A stretch of 64,000 bases of DNA from DATAEE01 sp963725145 (GTDB lineage Bacteria > Acidobacteriota > Vicinamibacteria > Vicinamibacterales > 2-12-FULL-66-21), in the NCBI GenBank assembly GCA_963725145.1, contig CAVRXL010000003.1, positions 372,001 through 436,000 on the forward strand, written 5' to 3'. Below are positions 32,785 through 44,329 of the stretch, piece by piece. A model generated the notes under the pieces. The model searched no databases. It saw only the letters and a list, made by a program, of their open reading frames with translations, and was not told the origin of the DNA. A program made the translations under genes and the position numbers. How positions within the stretch are numbered: the stretch's first letter is position 1; every line of letters begins with the position of its first letter.

Positions 32785-35271
32785 TCAGGGTGCCGACGCA
32801 CCGAGGCCAGAGCGAAGCCTCCCGAGAAGCCAGTATGTGAACGTGAGAGCAAAGACATGATAGCTGATATCCAGCACGATGCGGTCGAGCCAGTACAGGA
32901 AGATCGCGCCAGCGACATACACCGCCAGAACGACCGCGAGGGCGATCGATCCCCGGATGCGCCTGAACCTTGTCCGAAGAAGTATGGCCGCACCCCCCAT
33001 CACGACGATCAAGACGTAGTGCCAGCCGACCGCCAGCGGCTTCACGTAGTCGCCATCCAGCAGATTCGAAACGGCGCTGGCCTGCAGGTGCACGCCGTAC
33101 AGCGGCTGCTCGCGTCCGATGTCCCAGAGGTCAGACGCGCTCTTGTACCCAACGATCACGACGCTGTTTTTGAACGCCGCCAGCGAACCGGGGTCGGCCG
33201 CGCCGGACAGGATCTCGTGATACGGGCGCTCGCGCCCACGTATCTGCGCCGTTTCGGGCACATGGACGATGGTGCTGAGGAATCGATCGACAACAGGGAC
33301 CGATTCGACGACGGCTCCGTTCCGGTCGCGCAAGCGAATGACCCGGGCGCCAGGGTCGAGAGACGCCTGCAGCGGGCGGCCTCGGTCGGCCCTGGCCAGC
33401 ATCGCGATTCGCAGACTGAACGACGGGACGACGCCGATCTCCGTTTCTTCGAATGGCCCGGGCCGCATCGCCGGCGGCGGCCGGGCGAGCGGCAGCTTGC
33501 GTTCGCCGGGGGCCCCCGCCACCATGCCCCAGCCATCGGCGACCGCGGCCCTGAGACTCTCAGCGATCCTCGGACGCGGCGTTCGTTTGTTGTCCCACTC
33601 GAGGTGCTCGACGCCAATCACGACCGCCGTGCCCGCCTTGCGGGCCCGCTCGATCGCCGCCGCCAGCTTCGCGTCGCACTGCGAATAGCCCTGCTCGAGC
33701 AGCAGGTCGAATCCGACCGCCGCCGCGCCCGCGGCCGCGAGGCCGTCGATCAGATCCGCATGATCGCAGCGACGCGCCATGGACATCGCCCGGGGCGATT
33801 CGTTCTCCTTCGCATCCTCGTCCGCAAGGACCAGGACGATCCGGTCGTTGAAGCCGGCCGGCACGAGCGGGTCCATCGCGCGTACGAACAGGTATTCCAG
33901 CCGGTCGTCCAGGCGCAGGAAGAACGGCGCGTTGAACAGGCTCAGCCAGGACGCCAGCAGCACAGGTACCGACAGAAGCATCGCCACGACGAGATGGCGC
34001 GTGCGGATCTGGCGGTCGATGTCGGCGACGCGCTGCTCGTTGATGGCAACCGCCGCAAGGGCGTTCGCCTCGCCGCTCGCTTTCAGCAGCTCGGAGCCTG
34101 CGGCATACGTCGCCTTGATTTCCTTCAGCCGCCCGATGTCGCGTGCCGACGGGAAGACGGAACGTTTCTGGTCGGGTCGGTCGAGGTCGAAGATGACCCC
34201 GGCAGGCGACGACCGCATGTAGAGCACGGGCGTGGCGAACGCGAGCGTACCGGCGTGGTCCGCGTCCAGGCAGTTCCGCGCGTGAGAGACGGCGGTGTCG
34301 ACGCGGCCGCGGTCCGAGCCCGTGCACAGCTTCCGATAGAACTCGTGCGCAAACAGCACGGCCGCGCGGTCCTCGATCGGATACTGCATCGCGACGACGG
34401 CCGGGACGCCGCGCCGCACGATTTGCGGCGCGACCCCCGCCAGCGGCCGCGTGGAGGACACCTGGGCCCCCTGACACGCGTTCAGGACGACCAGCTTCAT
34501 CGAGGGGTAATCCTGGAAGAAGCCGCCGAACGCGCGGCCGGAGATGCGGTCGAGTCCTGAAGGGTCGTCCTCAGGGTTGATGACGAGCAGGCCTTCCTCC
34601 TGCTCGAACGCGCCGTGCCCGATGAAGTGGAAGACGTGATACTGGCCTTCGACGAGCGCCTGTCGGATGGCCGATCGGGTCACGCGCCCTTCGAGAAACG
34701 TGGGCACGACCGCGTCGCCGAGATCGCGCAGGGCACGCGCGATGCTGTCCCGCTCGGGCTGAACGTCCAGGCCCGACGCCTCCGGGATCGCGACCAGCAC
34801 TTTCACCGGCGGCGTCGTCTGCAGGTTGCGGATCGGCTCCTGCAGGCTGATGTACCGCGTCAGCGGCGTTTCGGTGGAGGTCGCCAGGAACGCGTCGCGG
34901 GATCGATCGTAGAGCAGCTCCCACGGCAACACCGCCGCTTCCGGCGCGTCGATGCAGAGCCGGATCCGCACGCCGGTCGTGTCGTCCCGCTGGGTTTCGC
35001 CGAGGCAGCTGCGATAGAGATCGCGGATGTTGGCGTTGAAGAGCCCGTCCCACAACTGCGCGCCGAACTGCTTCAGGAACTCGCCGTTCGACGCCGATGC
35101 GCCGGCGGCAGGATCAGGCGTGAGGCGAACGCAGGCGGCCGCAATCTCGGACGAGGCCGGATCCAGCGCGAGCAGGCCCTCGGCCTCTCCCTGCGTCTGG
35201 GATCGCCCCTTGACGGCGTAACGCCCCTCGACTCGCCGCTCGACGGTCAGATCGAGGTTGTAGTACTCCAT
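32785..35271 (-). CDS. CHAT protease - CHASE2 sensor membrane protein
   Basis: 828 residues. The N-terminal part holds a CHAT caspase-like domain (about 55-350) with VLPWELLYD at 114-122, catalytic His219 in FHFIGHGAF and Cys266 in VVLNACQGA. A transmembrane helix at about 427-446 (LVVAMLLSVPVLLASWLSLF) leads to an extracytoplasmic CHASE2 sensor domain (about 450-735), containing NDRIVLVLADE, GFDLLLEQG and VVIVGYKSASDLWD, and then a cluster of further membrane helices to the C-terminus. CHASE2 normally senses external signals for kinases or cyclases; here it is joined to a protease, so an outside signal could gate proteolysis inside (inference). First gene of the minus-strand cluster. Confidence 0.92.
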   Translation of the reverse strand: MEYYNLDLTVERRVEGRYAVKGRSQTQGEAEGLLALDPASSEIAAACVRLTPDPAAGASASNGEFLKQFGAQLWDGLFNANIRDLYRSCLGETQRDDTTGVRIRLCIDAPEAAVLPWELLYDRSRDAFLATSTETPLTRYISLQEPIRNLQTTPPVKVLVAIPEASGLDVQPERDSIARALRDLGDAVVPTFLEGRVTRSAIRQALVEGQYHVFHFIGHGAFEQEEGLLVINPEDDPSGLDRISGRAFGGFFQDYPSMKLVVLNACQGAQVSSTRPLAGVAPQIVRRGVPAVVAMQYPIEDRAAVLFAHEFYRKLCTGSDRGRVDTAVSHARNCLDADHAGTLAFATPVLYMRSSPAGVIFDLDRPDQKRSVFPSARDIGRLKEIKATYAAGSELLKASGEANALAAVAINEQRVADIDRQIRTRHLVVAMLLSVPVLLASWLSLFNAPFFLRLDDRLEYLFVRAMDPLVPAGFNDRIVLVLADEDAKENESPRAMSMARRCDHADLIDGLAAAGAAAVGFDLLLEQGYSQCDAKLAAAIERARKAGTAVVIGVEHLEWDNKRTPRPRIAESLRAAVADGWGMVAGAPGERKLPLARPPPAMRPGPFEETEIGVVPSFSLRIAMLARADRGRPLQASLDPGARVIRLRDRNGAVVESVPVVDRFLSTIVHVPETAQIRGRERPYHEILSGAADPGSLAAFKNSVVIVGYKSASDLWDIGREQPLYGVHLQASAVSNLLDGDYVKPLAVGWHYVLIVVMGGAAILLRTRFRRIRGSIALAVVLAVYVAGAIFLYWLDRIVLDISYHVFALTFTYWLLGRLRSGLGASAP

Positions 35272-35467
35272 CGGGAAAGGCCTCGCGCCCGCCTGAGCGC
35301 ACAGAGTAGCCCATCTAGTGGCCTGGCGACCGATCAGCGGGCGTCAAATCGGAAATCTCGGAGTACAGGCGCCAGAGGCGGCACCGTGTGAACCATCTCC
35401 TCGCGCCTGCGTATACACGCAAGATCTGCGGTCGCCGCATCCTCCGTCACCTTCAGGGAGGTCAGCC

Positions 35468-36430
35468 ATGAGAGCACTCGCCGGTGTCCTGCTTCCTGCA
35501 TTGCTGGCCGGATTCATGAACGCCCACGCGCACAATCGCTCGCAGGTCTCGACCACGGCTGCGATCGCCGCGCAGTCGCCGTGTCAATTCACCACGTTCG
35601 AGGAACAGACGCCCTTTACCAGGCGCTTCTACTCGAAGGCTGAATACGACCGGGCGAAGACCGACGCGTCGACCGAATGTCTAAGGATTCAGTACCTGAG
35701 CGATGGGCTGAAGGTGGTCGGCTTTCTGGTCAAGCCGAGGGATCTGGAGGGGAGGCGCTATCCCGTCATCATCTACAACCGTGGCGGTCTGCAGGACATC
35801 GGCAAGATCGATGCGCCGAACATTCTCGATTTCTATGAGCTTGCCGCCAACGGCTTCGTGGTGCTGGCGTCGCAGTATCGTGGCAACGACGGCGGGGAAG
35901 GCCTGGAGGAGTTCGGCGGCGCCGATGTCGGCGATGTTGTTACGCTCGTCTCACTCGCGTCCTCGCTTCCCTATTCAGATCCGAAGAACATCTTTTTCTA
36001 CGGCGTATCACGCGGCGGGATGATGACGTTCCTGGCTCTTGCGCGCGGTGCGACGGTGAATGCCGCAGCCGTAGTCGGCGGCATCTACGACATGCAAGGT
36101 CTGATGGAATCGACGAAGCAACGTATGCCCGGCGTTGCCAACCGGGTGATGAAGCTGATTCCCGATTATTCGAGTCGAGGCGCCGCCGCGCTCGCCGAAC
36201 GATCCGTCATGCAGTGGCCCGAGAAGGTCACCGTTCCGCTGCTGATGCTTCATGGCGCCGACGACGAAGAAGTGCCGGTGTCGCAGGCGCTGGTGCTTGC
36301 GGCGAAGTTGAGCAGCTTACGAAAGGAGTACGAGTTGATCGTGTACGCGAAGGAGATCCACGAGGTGCTCAACAATCGCCGCGATCGGGATGCGCGGATC
36401 GTCGCGTGGTTCAGGCGCTACCTGCGGTAG
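35468..36430 (+). CDS. Secreted alpha/beta hydrolase (S9/prolyl-oligopeptidase type)
   Basis: The 320-residue protein starts MRALAGVLLPALLAGFMNAH, a signal peptide, with GGGAGG-like AGGGAGG upstream of the ATG at 35468. The hydrolase core shows YPVIIYNRGG, the nucleophile motif YGVSRGGMM, and LLMLHGADDEEVP carrying the catalytic Asp; His in AKEIHEVL completes the triad. The family includes peptidases and esterases. It is divergent from the CHAT-CHASE2 gene with 196 bases between them, and no further feature is visible in that space. Confidence 0.88.
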   Translation: MRALAGVLLPALLAGFMNAHAHNRSQVSTTAAIAAQSPCQFTTFEEQTPFTRRFYSKAEYDRAKTDASTECLRIQYLSDGLKVVGFLVKPRDLEGRRYPVIIYNRGGLQDIGKIDAPNILDFYELAANGFVVLASQYRGNDGGEGLEEFGGADVGDVVTLVSLASSLPYSDPKNIFFYGVSRGGMMTFLALARGATVNAAAVVGGIYDMQGLMESTKQRMPGVANRVMKLIPDYSSRGAAALAERSVMQWPEKVTVPLLMLHGADDEEVPVSQALVLAAKLSSLRKEYELIVYAKEIHEVLNNRRDRDARIVAWFRRYLR

Positions 36431-36507
36431 AGGAGCTGCCGCGGCAGTGTGCTCTGCCACCGGGGCGTTCCGCCGCACTGCCTTGCGCGCCGGTGCTTCT
36501 CTGTGCC

Positions 36508-37485
36508 TCATCGTCTCTCTGTGTCTCCCAAGCGAAACGCCGCCATCGCACGATAGATCTCGCGGCGCGCACGGTTGAAGCTTCCGAGCGGCCGGTGGTC
36601 GGCGAGACAGTTCCACGGATTGAACGACACCTGCTCGCAGGACGTCGCGCGGTCCGGCGTGTGGACCTTCTGCCTGGGGATGCGGATCCGGGCGACCCGC
36701 CGGTATGGCGAATCGCGTTCCTTCCACTCGACCGACGCATCCTCGATGGGCATCGTCCGGCTGTCGGTCTGAAACTGAATCATGAAGTCGAAGCTGGCCT
36801 CCGCGCGCTCGAGGTGCGTTTCCAGCGCGTCGCGCAGGTAGGTGTCGGTCAGCGGATCCGGCAACGCCGTCATCGGCTGCGATGCCGGACGGGCGATGTA
36901 CTTGACCGCGCGGCCGGCGCCGAAAGTGTACGGCGTCGTGCTCCAGTAGGGAATCGCGAGGTGACTGATCGGATGCTGGCGGGCGGCGACCGCGATGCGC
37001 GCCGCGCCCGGATGCGAGAGGAAGTACAGGATGCGCCGCATCCCTCCCGACTCCATCGCCCGGAGCAGCTCCAGGAACTCCTTCGGTCCGGCCGACATCA
37101 TGATCGGGTGGCTGTTCAGGACGAAGTCCTGAGCCGTCGCGCCAGGCGTCAGGTTCTCTCCGTCCACACGCAGCAGCTTGATTGACATCCCGCGGATGTC
37201 TTTCTCGCGATCGGTCTCGGATGACGCGCTGGCGAACCGGATCCAGGCCGGATACGACCGGGGCTGCGCGAACAGGCCGACCCGATGCTCGATGGGCAGG
37301 TCGGCCGATACCGTGAACTCGGCCTCCACGCACCCGGCGTGTCTCGCCTGGTTGAACCGGCGCATCACACCTGTCGGATACCGTTTCGCGCTCACGGCTT
37401 TCAGAAACGCGATGAACTCCGCCGTCACCGCCGCTTCCTCCGGTGCGATGGTCTCTTCAGCCAGTTTCCGTTCCGCTCCTGGCAT
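36508..37485 (-). CDS. Catalase-like haem protein (y4iL-type family)
   Basis: The 325-residue protein is a divergent catalase-fold protein. Landmarks are HAGCVEAEFTVSADLP (the distal His region), AWIRFASASSETD, REKDIRGMSIKLL, DFVLNSHPIMM and the C-terminal SFNPWNCLADHRPLGSFNRAR. Members of this branch are shorter than true catalases and have been linked to hydroperoxide metabolism; some are fused to lipoxygenases. ATG at 37485 has GGAGG six bases upstream. It is divergent from the TIR-ubiquitin-like gene (41 bases between starts), so the two may be co-regulated. Confidence 0.85.
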   Translation of the reverse strand: MPGAERKLAEETIAPEEAAVTAEFIAFLKAVSAKRYPTGVMRRFNQARHAGCVEAEFTVSADLPIEHRVGLFAQPRSYPAWIRFASASSETDREKDIRGMSIKLLRVDGENLTPGATAQDFVLNSHPIMMSAGPKEFLELLRAMESGGMRRILYFLSHPGAARIAVAARQHPISHLAIPYWSTTPYTFGAGRAVKYIARPASQPMTALPDPLTDTYLRDALETHLERAEASFDFMIQFQTDSRTMPIEDASVEWKERDSPYRRVARIRIPRQKVHTPDRATSCEQVSFNPWNCLADHRPLGSFNRARREIYRAMAAFRLGDTERR

Positions 37486-37526
37486 ACGCACCTCCGTTCG
37501 GTCCGAGTCTACAATGTGAGGGCGAT

Positions 37527-38381
37527 ATGGGCCCCGAGTCGCGCTCCGTGTTCATCTCCCACGCCGGCAGCAACCGCGCGGAGGCGGGACGCGTGCGCGA
37601 TCTGCTCCAGGCGTCCAACCTCGAGGTCCGGCTCGACGTGAACGAGGTCCAGCCGGGCGTCAGCTTCGTCGCGTTCATGGAATCGGCCCTCTCGCGCTCG
37701 GACTATTGCCTGCTGCTCTGGTCGCAGGCCGCGGGTGAGAGCAAATGGGTCCGGGTCGAATGGGAGGCCGCCCTGCACCGCGCCGTCTCCGACGCGCCCG
37801 GCTTCCTGGTCGTCTGCCGGCTCGAGAACCACGAGGTTCCGGCGCTCCTCCGCCCACGCCTGTTCGTGGATCTGTTCCCACAGCTGGAGCCCGGGGTCGA
37901 TCGCGTCCTGACGCTCCTGAAAGACGATGCCGCGGCCGGCGAGCAGACGAACCGGCCGGTGGCCAAGCCAAAGACGGCGCTGCCAGACGAGGGAGACGGC
38001 GCCACGATATACATCACGTCGAAGCTGTTCGGGCGGACGTTTCCGATCCGCGTGCCGCTCAACATGCCGGTCGTCGCCGTGATCGACAAGATCGTCAACA
38101 ACCTCGCGCTGCCGCGCGAGACGCAGGGCGGACATGGCGTCGGCCTCCGCTTCGAGTACGGGCTCGCGACCGAACAAGGGACGCTGGTCGACGCCAAATC
38201 GCTCGGCGATCAAGGCATCGGCGAGAACGGTGTCTTGTGGCTCGAGACGACCGTGGGACCGTTCAGCGGGACGCAGCCCGTCCGGACATCGGAGGGACGT
38301 GCGACGTTCCGATCCGCCGCCCGCGTCGCCAATCGGAACGACCCGTCGCTCGATCGGCGTCGCGCCGACGACGCGCTGCGG

Positions 38382-38411
<30 letters not shown>
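37527..38411 (+). CDS. TIR domain fused to a ubiquitin-like beta-grasp domain
   Basis: 294 residues. The TIR domain covers about 6-130: SVFISHAGSNRAEAGRVRDL, LDVNEVQPG, YCLLLWSQAAGESKWVRVEWE. Glu78 in WVRVE aligns with the catalytic Glu of NAD-cleaving TIRs. After a linker, residues about 159-242 have the pattern of a YukD/ubiquitin-like fold: TIYITSKLFGRTFPIRVPL, a helix AVIDKIVNNLALP, RFEYGLATEQGTLVDAKSL and a final strand GVLWLETTV. There is no C-terminal diglycine; about 50 charged residues follow. No membrane segment, so it is soluble. A TACAAT -10-like hexamer is at 37510-37515. The 3' end overlaps the convergent kinase gene by 30 bases. Confidence 0.85.
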
Positions 38412-41039
<2,628 letters not shown>

Positions 41040-41078
41040 GGGCGCGAAACCGGCCGGATTATACGACTACACTAGCGC

Positions 41079-43043
41079 ATGCCCGCGCACCCGCTCCTCC
41101 CGGGGCTGGTCCTGACCTACGCCGTCGCCCTGCTCTTCATCGTCGTTTTCGCGCGCGTGCGGATTCCCCAGATCGTGGCGCTGATCGCCGCGGGCGTGGT
41201 CGCCGGGCCGTCCGGCTTCGGCTTCGTGGGCACGGCGGAAGAAGTGAACACGCTCGCAGAAATCGGCATCGTGCTGCTGCTGTTCACCGTCGGCCTCGAT
41301 TTCTCGCTCGGGGAGGTCCAGCGCATCTGGAAAACCGTCCTCGGCGGCGGCACGCTTCAGATCGTCGGGACCGCGGTCGCGTTCGTGCTCCTGCTCACGC
41401 CGGTCCTGGGATCGTGGCGCGTCGCCCTGTTCATCGGCTTTTTCGTCGCCCTGTCGAGCACGGCGATCGTCCTGAACGAGCTGGCCGGCCGCAACCAGCT
41501 CGATGCGCCGCACGGCCGGTTGATGGTGGGCGTGCTGCTCTTTCAGGACGTTGGCATCGTGGGGCTCCTGCTCCTCGTGCCGATTCTTTCCGGGCGGACG
41601 CCGTTCAGCGCGATGCCGATGGTCCTCCTCCGCGCGATGCTGGTGATCGGGGCGGTCGCCGCCGTCAGCCGGTTCGTCCTGCCGAAGCTGCTCGGCATCG
41701 TGTCCCGAAGCGGCCGGCAGGAGGCGTTCGCGCTGGCGGTCGTGCTCGCCAGCATCGGCACCGCCTGGATCAGCTCGCTGCTCGGGATTTCGATGGCGCT
41801 CGGCGCGTTTCTGGGCGGCCTGGTGCTGGCGGAAAGCGAGTTCAGCCATCAGGCCTTCGCCGAGATCCGGCCGCTGCGGGACATCCTCGCGGGACTCTTC
41901 TTCATCTCGCTCGGCATGCTGGTGGACGTCCCGCTGGTCCTCCGCATGCTGCCGATCGTGCTGGGCGTGACCGTCGCGATCGTGGTGGCGAAGGCTGCGG
42001 TCGCGAGCGGCGCGTTGTGGCTGGTCGCCACGCCTCTGCGCATCGCGGTGACCGCGGGCATCGGCCTCGCCCAGATCGGCGAGTTCTCGTTCATCCTGGG
42101 TCGGGCCGGGCGGGAGCTGGGCCTGCTGACGCCGAGAGAGTGGCAGATTCTGCTGGCCGCGAGCATCGCCACGATGGTGTTGACGCCGACGCTCCTCGCG
42201 GTGGCGCCGCGCGTCGCGGCGCGGATCGCCGGCGCCGCGAAACACGTGAAGCCATCGGATGCGCCATCCGACCTGCCGCACCTGTCCGACCACGTCGTGA
42301 TCGTCGGCTTCGGCGTCGGCGGCCGGCTTCTCGGCCGGGCGCTTCGAGACCTTGGAGTGCCGTACCTCATCCTGGAGCTGAACGGATCGACGGTGAGGCG
42401 GGGACGGCGCGAGGGGGAGCCCATCTTCTTCGGCGATGCGACCAGCCCCGACGCCATGCGAGGCGCGGGCGTGGAACGTGCCCGCGCCGTCGTCGCCGTG
42501 ATCAGCGACCCCCACGCGTCGGCCCATCTCGTGATCGCGGTGCGCGCGCTGGCGCCACACGTGCCCGTCATCGTTCGAACCCGGTACACCGCGGAGGCCG
42601 AGTCCCTGCTGCGGAGGGGCGCGACGGTCGCCGTGGCGGAGGAGCTCGAGGCCTCGCTGGAAGTGCTCGCGCAACTCCTCGCGAGACTGGACGTGCCGGG
42701 CAACGCGATCGAAGTCCTGCTGGAGGGCTTCCGTCGGGGATCGACGGGCGTCCGGCCCATGCGCGCGCCGTCGAGGCCGTTCGACTCGCTCCCTCCGGAA
42801 ATCAGGCACACACCGATCTCCAGCCACGAGATAGGACCCGGCGACTGGGCGGTTGGGCGGACCCTCGCCGAGATCAACCTCCGCGCGACGACGGGCGCGC
42901 TGGTCATCGCCGTCCGGCAGGGGAATCGTCACCGCGCCTCCCCTCCGGCTGAGTTCGGCGTGGACGAGGGTACAGTTTTGTACCTCCTCGGCGACGACAG
43001 CGACGTCCTCCTCGCGCGGCGCCGCTTGACGACCGGGGAGTAG
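41079..43043 (+). CDS. CPA2 family cation:proton antiporter with RCK domains
   Basis: 654 residues. The first 385 or so form the multi-helix CPA2 (KefB/YbaL-type) transporter: IPQIVALIAAGVVAGPSGFG, LLLFTVGLDFSLGEVQRIW, FFVALSSTAIVLNELA. A TrkA-N/RCK nucleotide-binding domain follows (HVVIVGFGVGGRLLGRAL, then FFGDATSPDAM) and a TrkA-C-like domain closes the protein (GPGDWAVGRTLAEINLR, VLYLLGDDSDVLL). Such proteins export K+ or Na+ in exchange for protons under ligand control. The start lies 39 bases from the divergent kinase. Confidence 0.94.
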   Translation: MPAHPLLPGLVLTYAVALLFIVVFARVRIPQIVALIAAGVVAGPSGFGFVGTAEEVNTLAEIGIVLLLFTVGLDFSLGEVQRIWKTVLGGGTLQIVGTAVAFVLLLTPVLGSWRVALFIGFFVALSSTAIVLNELAGRNQLDAPHGRLMVGVLLFQDVGIVGLLLLVPILSGRTPFSAMPMVLLRAMLVIGAVAAVSRFVLPKLLGIVSRSGRQEAFALAVVLASIGTAWISSLLGISMALGAFLGGLVLAESEFSHQAFAEIRPLRDILAGLFFISLGMLVDVPLVLRMLPIVLGVTVAIVVAKAAVASGALWLVATPLRIAVTAGIGLAQIGEFSFILGRAGRELGLLTPREWQILLAASIATMVLTPTLLAVAPRVAARIAGAAKHVKPSDAPSDLPHLSDHVVIVGFGVGGRLLGRALRDLGVPYLILELNGSTVRRGRREGEPIFFGDATSPDAMRGAGVERARAVVAVISDPHASAHLVIAVRALAPHVPVIVRTRYTAEAESLLRRGATVAVAEELEASLEVLAQLLARLDVPGNAIEVLLEGFRRGSTGVRPMRAPSRPFDSLPPEIRHTPISSHEIGPGDWAVGRTLAEINLRATTGALVIAVRQGNRHRASPPAEFGVDEGTVLYLLGDDSDVLLARRRLTTGE

Positions 43044-43054
43044 CGTCTCCCCCC

Positions 43055-43065
43055 TGTGCTATCAT
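43055..43065 (+). promoter_or_regulatory. Extended -10-like promoter candidate
   Basis: TGTGCTATCAT fits an extended -10 element (TGN then TATCAT at 43060-43065), in the 132-base gap before the VWFA gene. No good -35 at 17 bp is seen. A GGGGAC/GTCCCC hairpin follows directly at about 43066-43078. Confidence 0.3.
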
Positions 43066-43175
43066 GGGGACCGTCCCCCACAACTCAACCGGCTGGGCCG
43101 AAAAGGACTATTCGTGTCGCCAGACGGGCGCCTGTCGAGTGAAGCGTGCGCGCCCGATACACGAGGGAACGACCA

Positions 43176-44111
43176 ATGGCGCGAGCATTCCGCCTGTTCT
43201 TGATAGCGCTTCTGATCCTCACGCCGATCGGGCTGGCGGCGCAGTCCGTGCCGCCGCCGTCCGGCGAGTCTCAAAAGCTCTTCCGCAGCTCGGTGGATCT
43301 CGTCTCGATCCAGGCCTCCGTTCGCGACAAGAAGGGACGGCCGGTGAAGGGTCTCCGGCCCGTCGACTTCGAGGTGCGTGACAACGGCCAGGTCCGGCCG
43401 ATTCTCTCGTTGCGCGCCGACCTCCGGTCGCCGGTGAGCCTCGCGATCCTCGTCGACATGAGCGGAAGCATGAGCATCGCGTCGAAGATCGACATGGCGC
43501 GGCAGGCGTACGACTCCATCCTTTCTCAGCTGCGTACCGGCGACGAGGTCGCGCTGTTCGCGTTCGATTCCGCCCTCCACATACGGCAGGACTTCACGAA
43601 CGATCTGTCAAAGCTGCGCGGCGCCCTGGACAACTTCGAGCCGTTCGGTTCGACGTCGCTCTACGACGCTACGGCAGGGACCGCGCGGACCCTCGCGGCC
43701 CGGTCGGCGACGCACAAGGCGATCATCGTGCTCACCGACGGCATCGACACGAGCAGCGAGATGACGGCGTCGGAAGTCTCGGGACTGGCCAGCTCGATCG
43801 ACGTGCCGGTGTATATCGTCGCGACCGTCCCGTCCGTCGATTCGCGCTCGATGATGGAAGCGGCCGGGCGCAGCGCGCCGTCGGAAGCGGCCGACCTCCG
43901 CGATCTCGCGGAGTGGACCGGCGGTCAGCTCGTCTTCGCGAGCACGTTCACCGAAACCGTCGTCGTCGCCTCGAGCCTCGTCGGCGAGCTGCGGCAGCAG
44001 TACGTGCTCGCCATCGAAGCGGCCGACTCCCCCGAATGGCGGCGGCTGGACATCCGCGTCAAGCACCCGTCCGCCGTCGTCAAGGCGCGCAGCGGGTACT
44101 TCGGCGGCTGA
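43176..44111 (+). CDS. VWFA-related Acidobacterial domain protein, secreted
   Basis: 311 residues. A signal peptide (RLFLIALLILTPIGLAAQ) is followed by a von Willebrand A domain of the type described from Acidobacteria: SVDLVSIQASVRDKKGRPV, DFEVRDNGQ, and the metal-ion-dependent adhesion motif DMSGSMS with Thr/Asp partners further on (GSTSLYDA, LTDGIDTS). Such proteins probably bind partners outside the cell with a divalent metal. The ATG at 43176 has GAGGGA nine bases upstream. A tiny four-Cys gene follows after 29 bases. Confidence 0.92.
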   Translation: MARAFRLFLIALLILTPIGLAAQSVPPPSGESQKLFRSSVDLVSIQASVRDKKGRPVKGLRPVDFEVRDNGQVRPILSLRADLRSPVSLAILVDMSGSMSIASKIDMARQAYDSILSQLRTGDEVALFAFDSALHIRQDFTNDLSKLRGALDNFEPFGSTSLYDATAGTARTLAARSATHKAIIVLTDGIDTSSEMTASEVSGLASSIDVPVYIVATVPSVDSRSMMEAAGRSAPSEAADLRDLAEWTGGQLVFASTFTETVVVASSLVGELRQQYVLAIEAADSPEWRRLDIRVKHPSAVVKARSGYFGG

Positions 44112-44140
44112 GCCACGATCTGTCCGAATCCCGCCCGGGG

Positions 44141-44329
44141 TTGTGCGGCGATTGTCTCCACGCCAGAAGGATCGAGTCGTCTCGCGGATCGACGTTCTAC
44201 CTCTGCGCGCGATCGGAGGTCGATCCGAGCTTCCCGAGATATCCCCGGCTTCCCGTGATCGAGTGCCGCGGTTACGAACGATCCCTTCCTGACGATCACG
44301 ATCCTCACTCCACTAATACGGAACGGTAA
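44141..44329 (+). CDS. Small four-cysteine (zinc-ribbon-like) protein
   Basis: This short frame encodes 62 residues from a TTG start: CGDCLHARRIESS, then GSTFYLCARSEVD, FPRYPRLPVIEC and RGYERSLP. The spacing CxxC ... C ... C with the phrase F.LC..S..D..FPRYP.LPV..C.GYE is too regular to be chance and resembles a small conserved protein type with a presumed zinc site (Cys2, Cys5, Cys22, Cys41). No ATG is available; TTG at 44141 follows CCCGGGG. It is 29 bases downstream of the VWFA gene. Function is unknown. Confidence 0.65.
   Translation: MCGDCLHARRIESSRGSTFYLCARSEVDPSFPRYPRLPVIECRGYERSLPDDHDPHSTNTER

Noticed and set aside
31984..34560. 858-codon open frame on the + strand opposite the FecR-PASTA and CHAT-CHASE2 genes
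   Set aside because: It is Arg/Asp-rich with no domain and lies antisense to two genes with intact motifs; long antisense frames are common in GC-rich DNA.
17711..35271. Recent horizontal island
   Set aside because: Base composition and codon use look like the rest of the window by eye and there are no att sites or integrase; transfer cannot be shown from this sequence alone.
41067..42932. 621-codon minus frame opposite the CPA2 antiporter
   Set aside because: Composition is Arg/Asp/His-rich and lacks hydrophobic segments; the + strand gene has full transporter and RCK motifs.
43913..44140. Upstream part of the frame containing the four-Cys protein
   Set aside because: It is an Arg-rich shadow of the VWFA gene; only the part after 44141 is coding-like.
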